Shown: positions 26,154 to 35,132 of the stretch, in pieces
Position numbering within the stretch: the stretch's first letter is position 1
How the letters are laid out: each line of letters starts with the position of its first letter
Assembly: GCF_014651495.1 (NCBI RefSeq)
Contig: NZ_BMWZ01000002.1
Location: forward strand, 1 to 64,000
Source: Algibacter mikhailovii
GTDB taxonomy: Bacteria; Bacteroidota; Bacteroidia; Flavobacteriales; Flavobacteriaceae
Length of the DNA: 64,000 nt
Direction: 5' to 3'
Made by a program: the position numbers and the translations under genes
Notes under the pieces: model-generated
Databases searched by the model: none
The model's input: only the letters and a program-made list of their open reading frames with translations
Told to the model about the DNA's origin: nothing

Positions 26154-29100
26154 GCTCCTCTTTTTGTTCTTTAATGGCACGTTCAACTTCCTCTTTTGAT
26201 ATCTCTCGACCTGTAGCCAGCCATTTCGTGTTTTTCTTTATCCCGTTACTAAAAGCTAAAAATAAAGGTAAAACTAACAGCGTTAATACAGTGGCATATG
26301 CAATACCAAAAGATATTGAAATGGCCATTGGTTTTAAAAACTGAGCCTGTCTACTTTTCTCTAATAGTAAAGGTGCTAAACCTGCAACCGTGGTCAGCGA
26401 GGTCAAAAATATGGCTCTGAATCGCGATTTACCTGCTTCAGAAAGGGCCATATCAAAATTCATTCCTTCCCTTAAATTTGTGTTGAATTTACCTATGAGG
26501 ACCAAACCATCATTGACCATAACTCCTATTAGGGCAATAATTCCCAATAAGGATATCACGTTAACCGGGAAACCTAATAACCAATGTCCCCAAGCTACAG
26601 CGGTTAAACTAAAGGGTACCAATAGCAATAATAAAATAGGTTGACTATAACTTCTAAAGGTAAAGGCTATGGTTATATATATTAAAATTAAAATTGGAAT
26701 ACCTGCACTTTTCAATGAAGTAGAAAGCTTAGTGGCTTCTCTATTTTGACCTTCAAATGAAGCTGTAATTGTAGGGTATTGGGATTGAATTTCTGGTATG
26801 ATCACATTTCTAATGTCATCCAGAATATCCGTAGCACTTGTACTTGGATCTTTTAAATCTGCTGACACCCTAATTTCTTTTTGACTTACTAAGTGGTTAA
26901 TAGCCACATCACCACGTTCAATAGTATAATTAGCAATATCCTTTAGAGTAACACGTTCTCCAGAGGGCGTCATGATACGCATATCATCCAGATTATTAAT
27001 GGACTCCCTATTGGATCTATCATAACGTACCCATACTTTAATTTCATCTTGTCCACGTTGAAAACGCTGCGCTTGTACACCAAAAAAACCAGCTCTTACT
27101 TGACTCATCACTGCCCGTAAATCTAGCCCCAATAAGTAGGCACTTTCTTTTAATTCTAGTCGTATCTCCTTTATTCCTGCAGGATCATTATCTTCAATGT
27201 CTTTAAGTAAAGGATTAGATTGTAATACCTTTTTCAATTCCTTTTTGGCTCCTTTTAAATCCTGGATATTATTACTTAATAATGATACGGATACGGGACT
27301 TCCACCAAAATTACCTCCAGAACCATAAATCAATCGCTCTGCTCCTATAATGGGTCCTACGGCGACACGTAATTTATTTGCCACCAATCTAGAATTTATG
27401 GCATCGGGTCTTTCTTCCCCCGGAAGCATATTAATTTGCAACCGCGCACTTGATGAACTATTAAGTGATAAAATAGTGTTTTCAAACAATTGCTTACCTG
27501 TACCCTGTAAGTACTCTTCAGTCAGTTCTTCATTAACACGGTATGACTTTTGTTCAATCATTGAGATTATAGAATCTGTTATTTTCACATTGGTCCCGTT
27601 GGGCATATCCAATTCAACAGATACGGTATCACTAGCAATAGTAGGGAACAAAGTCACCCCTATAATACCACCGCCAATGGAACCAAAGGTTAACACCAAC
27701 AAGGCTACAAATACACCAAGGGCAAACACTTTATATTGCAATACAAAATCTAAAGTTGGACTATAAACTTTATCTCTTAAAAACGCCATAATTCTATCAC
27801 CTAACCTATTGATAGATCGCATTTTTGTAAAAAATTGCTTAATTTTTGAAGGGTTTTCATCAATCACAGGTTTTCTCAAGGCTTTTGAATGCGCTAAGTG
27901 AGCTGGAAGAATAATCAAGGCTTCTATTAATGAAACCGCTAAGGTTAATATAACCACTACGGAAACTTCACTGAAATATTCCCCTATTCTACTATCTAAA
28001 AACAGGAATAGTGAAAAAGCCAATAGTGTTGTAATTATTGCAGAAACTACTGGAGGAATTACTTCCATAGTCCCATCAATAGCCGCCTGAACTGGCGTTT
28101 TACCTTTTTCATAGTGTTGATAAATATTTTCAGCAATAACAATACCATCATCAACTAAGATTCCAATAACGATAATCATCCCAAACAAGGACAATATATT
28201 TATGGTCACATCAAAATGTCCGGCAAAAATAAACATCCCTAAAAAGGACACAGGCAAACCAAAAGCAACCCAGAATGCCAAACGCGTATTAAGAAATAGT
28301 GATAGAAAAATTAACACCAGAATAATACCTGTAATGGCATTTTCAACCAGTAAGTCTGTTCTTTGAGTAAGTGTAATTGAGCGATCTCTAATGACGTCTA
28401 GTCTGACATTATTATGGCTTTGATTATATTCTTCAACATATTCCACTACTTTCTCAGCCGAGGATACTAAATCTTCATTATTAGTACTTGTTACCGTGAC
28501 GTTTACAGATAATTCCTCATTAAAAAACGTGGCTCGGGGAGTCTCAGAAAAACGATCGCGGATAATAGCCACATCCTTTAACCGTATTACCCTGCCGTCT
28601 CTTTCAGCTTTTATAATAACATTAGATAGTTCATCACCATAATAAGAACGGTTATTCGCTCTAATTAAATACTCCTCTACATCAGTTTTTATATTACCTC
28701 CAGTAACCAAAATATTAGAGGTACTTATAGCTTGTGACACATCGTTAAATGATAAATTATAAGCCAGTAAACTCGATTCGTTAACCGCTATTTCAATTTC
28801 CTCATCGGGGTAACCTGTAATTTCTATTTGAGAAATCCCGTCGATTGCACGTAAGTCATTTTCAATTTGTCGGCCAATTGCTTTCAAGGTACTTAATGGA
28901 ATATTTTCTCCACTTACAGCAAATGAAATGGTAGGTCTAACAGATTCTCGTTTTGCCACAACCAAAGGCTCCATACCCGTTGGAAAAGAAGGCACACGAT
29001 CTACGGCATTTTTTACTTCCAATAGCATGAAATCAATGTTCTCGTCTTTTTTGATTTCTACAGTTATAACCCCACTATTTTCTCTGGAAACAGAAGTGAC

Positions 29101-29340
29101 TCTATCTACCCCTTCTAAGCCCTTCAAGTTATCCTCAATTTTTAAGACTATTCCTTCCTCTACTTCTTGTGGTGAAGCACCAGGATAGGTGATATTAATC
29201 GTTATTATTACCGTATCTACCAATGGAAAGAAAGATGACTTCAAGGAGCGCACACCAATAACTCCAAAAGCAAGAAATGCCAATAGGAAAACGTTTACTG
29301 CAACGTGATACTTAATGAAGTAAGCAATTAATTTTCTCAT
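26143..29340 (-). CDS. RND-family efflux permease (AcrB/MMPL-like, HAE-1 type)
   Basis: A 1065-residue inner-membrane transporter with twelve predicted helices: one N-terminal, five after the first periplasmic domain, and the same in the second half. The proton-relay pair DD is in the fourth helix (GILVDDGIVIAENI), with NDGLVLIGKF at the equivalent site of the second half. PGASPQEVEEG and PTISFAVSG mark the porter domain. It starts on the TAATG overlap with the adaptor gene. A charged C-terminal tail ends KEEHEH. Substrate cannot be inferred. Confidence 0.92.
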   Translation of the reverse strand: MRKLIAYFIKYHVAVNVFLLAFLAFGVIGVRSLKSSFFPLVDTVIITINITYPGASPQEVEEGIVLKIEDNLKGLEGVDRVTSVSRENSGVITVEIKKDENIDFMLLEVKNAVDRVPSFPTGMEPLVVAKRESVRPTISFAVSGENIPLSTLKAIGRQIENDLRAIDGISQIEITGYPDEEIEIAVNESSLLAYNLSFNDVSQAISTSNILVTGGNIKTDVEEYLIRANNRSYYGDELSNVIIKAERDGRVIRLKDVAIIRDRFSETPRATFFNEELSVNVTVTSTNNEDLVSSAEKVVEYVEEYNQSHNNVRLDVIRDRSITLTQRTDLLVENAITGIILVLIFLSLFLNTRLAFWVAFGLPVSFLGMFIFAGHFDVTINILSLFGMIIVIGILVDDGIVIAENIYQHYEKGKTPVQAAIDGTMEVIPPVVSAIITTLLAFSLFLFLDSRIGEYFSEVSVVVILTLAVSLIEALIILPAHLAHSKALRKPVIDENPSKIKQFFTKMRSINRLGDRIMAFLRDKVYSPTLDFVLQYKVFALGVFVALLVLTFGSIGGGIIGVTLFPTIASDTVSVELDMPNGTNVKITDSIISMIEQKSYRVNEELTEEYLQGTGKQLFENTILSLNSSSSARLQINMLPGEERPDAINSRLVANKLRVAVGPIIGAERLIYGSGGNFGGSPVSVSLLSNNIQDLKGAKKELKKVLQSNPLLKDIEDNDPAGIKEIRLELKESAYLLGLDLRAVMSQVRAGFFGVQAQRFQRGQDEIKVWVRYDRSNRESINNLDDMRIMTPSGERVTLKDIANYTIERGDVAINHLVSQKEIRVSADLKDPSTSATDILDDIRNVIIPEIQSQYPTITASFEGQNREATKLSTSLKSAGIPILILIYITIAFTFRSYSQPILLLLLVPFSLTAVAWGHWLLGFPVNVISLLGIIALIGVMVNDGLVLIGKFNTNLREGMNFDMALSEAGKSRFRAIFLTSLTTVAGLAPLLLEKSRQAQFLKPMAISISFGIAYATVLTLLVLPLFLAFSNGIKKNTKWLATGREISKEEVERAIKEQKEEHEH

Positions 29341-30470
29341 TATTTATCACCTTTTTTAACTGAAGACCTAAATGGTTTCACCAACATGCCGGCATAAGCT
29401 CCCGGCACAGGTTTTTTTAGCATAATGGTGCCATCAGGAATTTGTTTTAAAATCACTTTGGTATCCGAAAAATGCATAGGTTTTACATCTATAACATCCA
29501 AAACACTATCCCTTACTACAAAAACCTGTTGCCCTTCAAGCAATAAATTTCTATCTACTTCAATAGCATTGGTTTCCTCCTTGGCATCTAGTCTGGCTTC
29601 AAGATACATCCCTTCTTTAAGTTTCTCATCTTTAACTTCAATAAAGGCTGTAATAGTTTGCGTTCCTGCATTTATACTACCATTAACTCTCGATACTACA
29701 CCTTTATAAAATTCAGTGCCGTCCAAATTATTCAATAAAACACGTTCTCCAACTCTAAGCAAACTTGCGTACCCTTTACTTAAGGCGACTTCCATCTCAT
29801 ATAAAGAAGGATCAATAAATTCACCCAACTTTTGACCGGAACGAATTAACGAACCTTCAGTAACTAAAGCTTGAGTTAAAATACCAGTAAAAGGCGCCGA
29901 TATACTATATTTTGAAAGACGCTGTTCTAAGTTCTTCACATTATAATAACTGGATACAATCCCTCTACCTGTTATAAAATAGTTTTCCTTTTCTGAGGTT
30001 ATTTCTGGTAATGCCGGAGTAGCTTTATCCAATTCAAATTTCGCCAAGTAAGATCTCCATTTATCATAAACATCGGGGAAATCAAGTCGAAGATCTGGCA
30101 TAATTGCGGCCAAAGTATTATACAGGTTACTTTTTGCAGATTGCACACTAGCAAAATACTCTGAAGCATCCATGGTAATTAGCGCTTCACCTTTCTTGTA
30201 TGTCTGTCCTGGTTTAAAAAACTTCCTTGAAGGTTTAAAGACCCCTTGAACTTCGGCAAATAGTTCTACTCTGCGCTTGGCTACTAAACTACCATTAGCT
30301 GGAATTACAATTTTTACGGTTTCATTTTTAACAGTATCAATTAATACTGTCTTAATAACCTTTTCTTTAACAGGTCGTGGTTTATTTTTATTCGCTATTA
30401 GTGATTTAGCAATATAAAATGATAAGGCAATTAGAACAATTCCAATGGCTGAAAGAATAATTTTTCGCAT
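29340..30470 (-). CDS. RND efflux periplasmic adaptor (membrane fusion protein)
   Basis: A 376-residue protein with one N-terminal membrane anchor (ILSAIGIVLIALSFYIAKSL). The barrel-sandwich segment (VAKRRVELFAEVQG, KPGQTYKKGEALITMD) follows, and the family landmark ISAPFTGILTQALVTEGSLI sits near residue 190. Beta-barrel and membrane-proximal parts follow. It is first in the operon (adaptor, pump, TolC), one base overlapping the pump gene. Confidence 0.9.
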   Translation of the reverse strand: MRKIILSAIGIVLIALSFYIAKSLIANKNKPRPVKEKVIKTVLIDTVKNETVKIVIPANGSLVAKRRVELFAEVQGVFKPSRKFFKPGQTYKKGEALITMDASEYFASVQSAKSNLYNTLAAIMPDLRLDFPDVYDKWRSYLAKFELDKATPALPEITSEKENYFITGRGIVSSYYNVKNLEQRLSKYSISAPFTGILTQALVTEGSLIRSGQKLGEFIDPSLYEMEVALSKGYASLLRVGERVLLNNLDGTEFYKGVVSRVNGSINAGTQTITAFIEVKDEKLKEGMYLEARLDAKEETNAIEVDRNLLLEGQQVFVVRDSVLDVIDVKPMHFSDTKVILKQIPDGTIMLKKPVPGAYAGMLVKPFRSSVKKGDK

Positions 30471-30545
30471 GAAAGTACTTTTGATGGTATAACGCGCAAA
30501 ATTACCGAATATCTATCCTTTATAAGTTAAAAAAAACCTAAAAGG

Positions 30546-32453
30546 CTAGTTGTCTACCAATTCTATTTCCATTTGAATATCCTCCCATTTCTCCATTAAA
30601 TCTTCCAAGTCCTTTTTCTTTTTTTGATAGGTATCAAAAAAATCAGGTTTTGAAGTTGTCTCTTCATAATTGACTTCCAATTCCAAATCAATCGCTTTAA
30701 TTTCGCGCTCAATTTGATTGATTTTAGACTCGACATTACTAAGCTTATTATTAAGAGATTTTATTTTCTTTTGATCTTCATAAGACGTTTGCTTTTTAAC
30801 TTTTGGTGTTTCTTTCACCACTGTACGTTTCTCAACTTCTCTTAAATTTTCAACTTTACGTTGTTCTAAATAATAATCAATATCACCGAGATATTGCTTT
30901 AGTTTATGATCTTTAAATTCATAAACCAAGTTGGTTAACCCTTGAAGAAAATCACGATCATGGGATACCAATATCAATGTACCTTCAAAACGTTTTAGAG
31001 CCTCTTTCAATACATTCTTAGACTTAATATCTAAGTGGTTTGTAGGTTCATCCATAATAAGCACATTGAAAGGCTGCAACATGAGTTTTGCTAATGCCAA
31101 CCTATTCCGTTCCCCTCCAGAAAGCACGCGCACATACTTATCAACCTCATCGCCTCTAAATAAAAAGGATCCTAAAATATCTCTAACCTTACTTCTGTTT
31201 GTTTCATTAGCAGCATCAACCATTGTATCATGAACGGTTTTATTGCCATCGAGATACTCGGCTTGGTTTTGTGCAAAATAGCCAATCTGCACATTATGCC
31301 CCAGTTTCATATTACCATCATACTTAATATCTCCAACAATAATTTTTGCTAAGGTTGATTTTCCTTGACCATTCTGACCAACAAAAGCTGTTTTACTGTC
31401 ACGCTCAATTAATAAATCAACCTGTTTCAAAACATGATTATCCCCGTAATTCTTAGAGATGTTTTCTGCTTCAACAACAACCTTCCCTGGTGTTATTGAC
31501 ACCGGAAAGTTAAGTGTCATCACACTATTATCATCCTCATCGACTTCAATTCTATCAATTTTATCAAGCTTCTTAATAAGAGATTGTGCCATGGTTGCCT
31601 TAGACGCCTTAGCTCTAAATTTCTCAATCAGTTTTTCAGTTTGCTCTATTTGCTTTTGTTGGTTTTTTTGTGATGCTAGCTGCTGTGTGCGTAATTCTTC
31701 ACGCAGAACCAAATATTTTGAATACGGCTTCGGGTAGTCATAAATACGTCCCAAAGAAATTTCTATGGTCCTATTCGTTACATTATCCAAGAACATTTTA
31801 TCATGCGACACAATGGCTACCGCTCCTGCATAATTCTTTAAAAACCCTTCCAACCAAATAATCGATTCAATATCTAAATGGTTTGTTGGCTCATCTAATA
31901 GTAAAATATCATTGTTTTGAAGCAGTAATTTGGCCAATTCAATACGCATACGCCATCCACCAGAAAAGGTATCCGTCAATTTATCAAAATCTAGACGTTT
32001 AAACCCTAAGCCTTGGAGAATCTTTTCTGTATCACCCTGGTAATTATAACCACCCAATATCTCATACTGATGCTGTAATTCATTAATATCAATCATTAAC
32101 TGATGATACCCTTCACTTTCATAATCTGTACGTTCAGCCATTTGGGTATTAACCGCCTCCATTTTAGCTTCCAATTCCTTAATTTCGGTAAACGCTTCAT
32201 AAGCTTCTTCTAAGACCGTTCTACCAAGAACAAAATCAATATCCTGCTTTAAAAACCCAATCTTTAGTGACTTATCAGCAGCGATCTGCCCAGTATCAGG
32301 CTCCATCTCTTTTGACAAAATTTTAAGCATAGTAGATTTACCTGCTCCATTTTTACCTATTAAGCCTACTCGATCACCATTACCTAACTTGAAAGTTATA
32401 TCTTCAAATAGGTATTCCCCTTGAAATGAAATCGATAAATTATGAATGTTCAT
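30546..32453 (-). CDS. ABC-F family ATPase
   Basis: I choose ATG 32453 (635 residues, MNIHNLSISFQGEYLF). The start at 32483 would lengthen an already complete ABC N-terminus with nonconserved residues. Two ATPase domains are present: Walker A GKNGAGKST and GQNGQGKST, each followed by an LSGG-type signature (TFSGGWRMR, VLSGGERNR) and Walker B LLLDEPTNHLD / LIMDEPTNHLD. The linker between them is the ABC-F arm. The C-terminus is a charged coiled coil (KSLNNKLSNVESKINQIERE). No membrane domain: it acts on the ribosome, probably in translation quality control or antibiotic protection. Divergent from the DUF983 gene. Confidence 0.9.
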   Translation of the reverse strand: MNIHNLSISFQGEYLFEDITFKLGNGDRVGLIGKNGAGKSTMLKILSKEMEPDTGQIAADKSLKIGFLKQDIDFVLGRTVLEEAYEAFTEIKELEAKMEAVNTQMAERTDYESEGYHQLMIDINELQHQYEILGGYNYQGDTEKILQGLGFKRLDFDKLTDTFSGGWRMRIELAKLLLQNNDILLLDEPTNHLDIESIIWLEGFLKNYAGAVAIVSHDKMFLDNVTNRTIEISLGRIYDYPKPYSKYLVLREELRTQQLASQKNQQKQIEQTEKLIEKFRAKASKATMAQSLIKKLDKIDRIEVDEDDNSVMTLNFPVSITPGKVVVEAENISKNYGDNHVLKQVDLLIERDSKTAFVGQNGQGKSTLAKIIVGDIKYDGNMKLGHNVQIGYFAQNQAEYLDGNKTVHDTMVDAANETNRSKVRDILGSFLFRGDEVDKYVRVLSGGERNRLALAKLMLQPFNVLIMDEPTNHLDIKSKNVLKEALKRFEGTLILVSHDRDFLQGLTNLVYEFKDHKLKQYLGDIDYYLEQRKVENLREVEKRTVVKETPKVKKQTSYEDQKKIKSLNNKLSNVESKINQIEREIKAIDLELEVNYEETTSKPDFFDTYQKKKKDLEDLMEKWEDIQMEIELVDN

Positions 32454-32497
32454 CATAGAAATGTAACTTTTGTCACAGCCCATTTAGTATTAAATGG

Positions 32498-32530
32498 TAT
32501 TTTTGTACTGTAATTGCGCTTGCAAAAGTA
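32498..32530. promoter_or_regulatory. Two facing Bacteroidota-type -7 boxes between abc-F and DUF983 genes
   Basis: TATTTTTG (32498-32505) on the plus strand serves the DUF983 gene, and CAAAAGTA (32523-32530), which is TACTTTTG on the minus strand, serves the ABC-F gene. Each fits TAnnTTTG. They face each other across 17 bases, so the transcripts overlap at their 5' ends. The plus-strand box overlaps any start at 32494, so that start is excluded and 32542 is supported. Confidence 0.6.
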
Positions 32531-32541
32531 CATTAAATAAT

Positions 32542-32925
32542 ATGTTTAAAAAAGGCTCAAAATTGTATAGTATATTCACTGGTAGCTGCCCTAAATGCCA
32601 TGAAGAATCTATGTTTAAAAACAAAAACCCCTATGCACTTGCTGAAGCTTTAGACATGCACGAAACCTGTTCAAATTGCGGTACAAAATATAAAATTGAA
32701 CCTTCTTTTTTTTATGGCTCCATGTATGTGAGCTATGCTGTAGGTATTGCCTTTGCGGTTGCAGCATTTGTAATTTCATTCTTTGTTTTTAACGCCAGTA
32801 TTCATTATGTTTTTATAAGCATTGTTGTAACCTTGGTGGTCTTTATGCCTATTATATTACGCTTATCGCGTAATATATGGATTAACTTTTTCATGAGTTA
32901 TGATAAGACACTAGCTAAAAAATAG
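32542..32925 (+). CDS. DUF983 family membrane protein
   Basis: The start at ATG 32542 is chosen because the promoter box at 32498-32505 excludes the earlier ATG at 32494. The 127-residue protein opens MFKKGSKLYSIFTGSCPKCH; CPKC and, later, CSNC form a likely zinc ribbon. Two hydrophobic helices (residues ~55-75 and ~82-102) and a short basic tail follow. It belongs to DUF983, a family of unknown function. Confidence 0.85.
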   Translation: MFKKGSKLYSIFTGSCPKCHEESMFKNKNPYALAEALDMHETCSNCGTKYKIEPSFFYGSMYVSYAVGIAFAVAAFVISFFVFNASIHYVFISIVVTLVVFMPIILRLSRNIWINFFMSYDKTLAKK

Positions 32926-33023
32926 TTCGCTTAATTAACGATTCTAATAATTATCATTTACTAAAGTATGGCCTTTTACCCACATGCCTAGAATTCCCCT
33001 GAGCATTACAACACAAGGAAAAG

Positions 33024-34070
33024 CTATAATTTAAATCGCGCAATATCAATATCCATTTCCAATGGTTGGCTGTGCTCAATATATTCATAAAGTTGTTTTG
33101 CAACATAAGGGCCTATCATGACGCCTCGAGTTCCTAAACCATTCAACACATACATATGTTTATGAATATCATGACGCCCAACTAAAGGTCGTCTATCTTT
33201 AACTGTAGGCCTTACTCCTGCCAGTTGATTTACGACTTCAAAAGGACAATCTATGAGTTTCTTAAGCTTGTCTAAGAGTGTGTTTTTGGCCTTATCACTT
33301 ACGGTATTCGTTAATTCTTTCCATTCATAAGTAGCACCTACAATATACCGATCATCTTCTAATGGAATTAAAAATACGCCCGCTTTTAAAACGAATTCCA
33401 TGTTTAATTCTGGAGCATAAATAACAAGCAGCTCTCCCTTAGCAGGGTTAAGTGGCAAGTCTTTAAAATAGGAGTTTTTAGCTACACCAAAACCTTCAGA
33501 AAACACGATATGACAGGCTTGAAAGCCCTTATATTGTATTTTATCACTTTCCATCTGCAACGTTTCATAAGTAAAAGAACCTTCTACTAATACCCCGCTT
33601 TTTCTTAGATCTAATTTGTAAGCTTCTATCATCGTTCTTACATCTATTCGACCGGTATGTAAAACTTCTCCAAAACCAAAAGGCGCATCAATGTACGGAT
33701 TGGAATTCTTAATGATGGTTGGCGATAAAAAACGGGCGAGTGATGGATTATCGGACGCCGAAAACCAATTATTCTGTTCTTCTAAGGATGCAAATTTTCT
33801 ATAAACAGGAATTTTATAGTCTAGCTTTACTTGAAGCTCTTCTTCTAAATTAGCATACATGGGTAATGCTAAATCTAATTGCGCTTCACTCTTCCAGACC
33901 GATGTAAACCGTTTTAGAACCACGGGATTATACAATCCTCCAGCGACTGTTGACGATTTCTGAGAGGCGTCGTCAAATACTATAAATGATCTGTTATTAG
34001 CTTTTAATTGCTCACAAAAACTAATGCCTGCAATTCCTAAACCTACAACAATATAATCCACCTGTTTCAT
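33024..34070 (-). CDS. FAD-dependent oxidoreductase (DAO/GO family)
   Basis: A 348-residue protein with the FAD-binding GxGxxG at the N-terminus (VDYIVVGLGIAGISFCEQL). A second signature close to the C-terminus (GVRPTVKDRRPLVGRHDIH, NGLGTRGVMIGPYVA) is typical of D-amino-acid oxidase/glycine oxidase-like enzymes. Substrate not determined. It is on the same strand as, and downstream of, the gldKLMN block; I infer proximity only, since a terminator-like hairpin at 34121-34146 separates it from gldN. Confidence 0.8.
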   Translation of the reverse strand: MKQVDYIVVGLGIAGISFCEQLKANNRSFIVFDDASQKSSTVAGGLYNPVVLKRFTSVWKSEAQLDLALPMYANLEEELQVKLDYKIPVYRKFASLEEQNNWFSASDNPSLARFLSPTIIKNSNPYIDAPFGFGEVLHTGRIDVRTMIEAYKLDLRKSGVLVEGSFTYETLQMESDKIQYKGFQACHIVFSEGFGVAKNSYFKDLPLNPAKGELLVIYAPELNMEFVLKAGVFLIPLEDDRYIVGATYEWKELTNTVSDKAKNTLLDKLKKLIDCPFEVVNQLAGVRPTVKDRRPLVGRHDIHKHMYVLNGLGTRGVMIGPYVAKQLYEYIEHSQPLEMDIDIARFKL

Positions 34071-34120
34071 ATGGTGCTAAGATACTTAGAAAGTAACGAC
34101 TTAAAATAATAAGTAAAAAA

Positions 34121-34146
34121 AAACACCCACAAAAATGTAGGCGTTT
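34121..34146 (-). terminator. Hairpin terminator after gldN
   Basis: AAACACCCAC (34121-34130) pairs with GTAGGCGTTT (34137-34146) except for two positions. On the minus strand it is followed by a T-run, 34 bases past the gldN stop. Imperfect, hence moderate confidence. Confidence 0.5.
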
Positions 34147-34180
34147 CAATAACTAAATAATAGCTAATTATTTTTAGAAC

Positions 34181-35071
34181 TTAGTAGGTCCACATATCCA
34201 GTTCAAAGTCTCTAATTTTATCTTTAATTCTTTGTGACTCTAACAACTGCATCAATGCATTTTCAGATACATATTCAGAAATTGCGCGATCGCCCTGAAC
34301 ATTTTCTTCTCTATAAATATACCCTTGAAAACGTCTTGCATTCAAGATATGATCAAAAGAAAAAGGCATAGAACTATTTGCATTATTAAATGATTTTGCC
34401 TCATGCAATATCTCTCTAGCATCTGGAAAGAATACCCAAAATAATGGTACTAAATCCGGCTCAGACTCATCAATAAAGTTAACGTCAGGAGCAACAGGAG
34501 CAATACCTAGCAATCTGTATTTCATTTCAGCTTGACGCTTATCAAAATACCAAAGTCCTTTTAAGTGATACTCTCTAACATCAGCAGCCGTTATGGTTCT
34601 TCTGTTAATATACTCAGCAGATAATTCTTCACCAGCATTTAATTGCTCAATACCCAATTCAGTAGTATCAATCATTGTTAAGGCTGACTCAATATCTTTT
34701 AAAGTTCTTTTCGTTGTAAAATAAGAATCATCATAAATGTTTTCAATTCTTCCGTTCTGAATGTTTTTCATTAAGACATCATACAACGAACGTCTATCGC
34801 TACCAATATTATTAGTATCTATTGGATAATATAAAGGGAAATTAGCACGCTCATCAAGCACAACTTTCTCCCAAACCATTTTAGAAAAGAGTACATCTCT
34901 ATCATCAACATATCCATATTCTAAAGGCTTATCATTATCAACTAACTTTTGATTAGCTGTTCGTACACCAATCTCCTCAGGGCTCTTAGCATTTAAAATA
35001 TTAGCCTGCGCAAAAACACTTGATATGGTAGTTACTGTTGCTAAGGTTAATAAAAAACTTTTTACATTCAT
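34181..35071 (-). CDS. gldN: Gliding motility / type IX secretion protein GldN
   Basis: A 296-residue exported protein with a signal peptide (MNVKSFLLTLATVTTISSVF, then AQA). It contains the GldN landmarks: ANFPLYYPIDTNN near residue 77, YHLKGLWYFDKRQAEMKYRL (~170) and LVPLFWVFFPDAREILH (~205). It pairs with GldK to form periplasmic rings of the T9SS and gliding machinery. It is the last gene of the KLMN block, 61 bases after gldM. Confidence 0.92.
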   Translation of the reverse strand: MNVKSFLLTLATVTTISSVFAQANILNAKSPEEIGVRTANQKLVDNDKPLEYGYVDDRDVLFSKMVWEKVVLDERANFPLYYPIDTNNIGSDRRSLYDVLMKNIQNGRIENIYDDSYFTTKRTLKDIESALTMIDTTELGIEQLNAGEELSAEYINRRTITAADVREYHLKGLWYFDKRQAEMKYRLLGIAPVAPDVNFIDESEPDLVPLFWVFFPDAREILHEAKSFNNANSSMPFSFDHILNARRFQGYIYREENVQGDRAISEYVSENALMQLLESQRIKDKIRDFELDMWTY

Positions 35072-35132
35072 CTTCTTAATATATTTTACATTTTAATACT
35101 AGTGCAATAACTAAAGTTATTACTCGAAGCTT

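Noticed and set aside
26154-26186. Longer start for the TolC-family protein
   Set aside because: It adds a polar sequence before the signal peptide and overlaps the pump gene; ATG 26153 gives a clean signal peptide.
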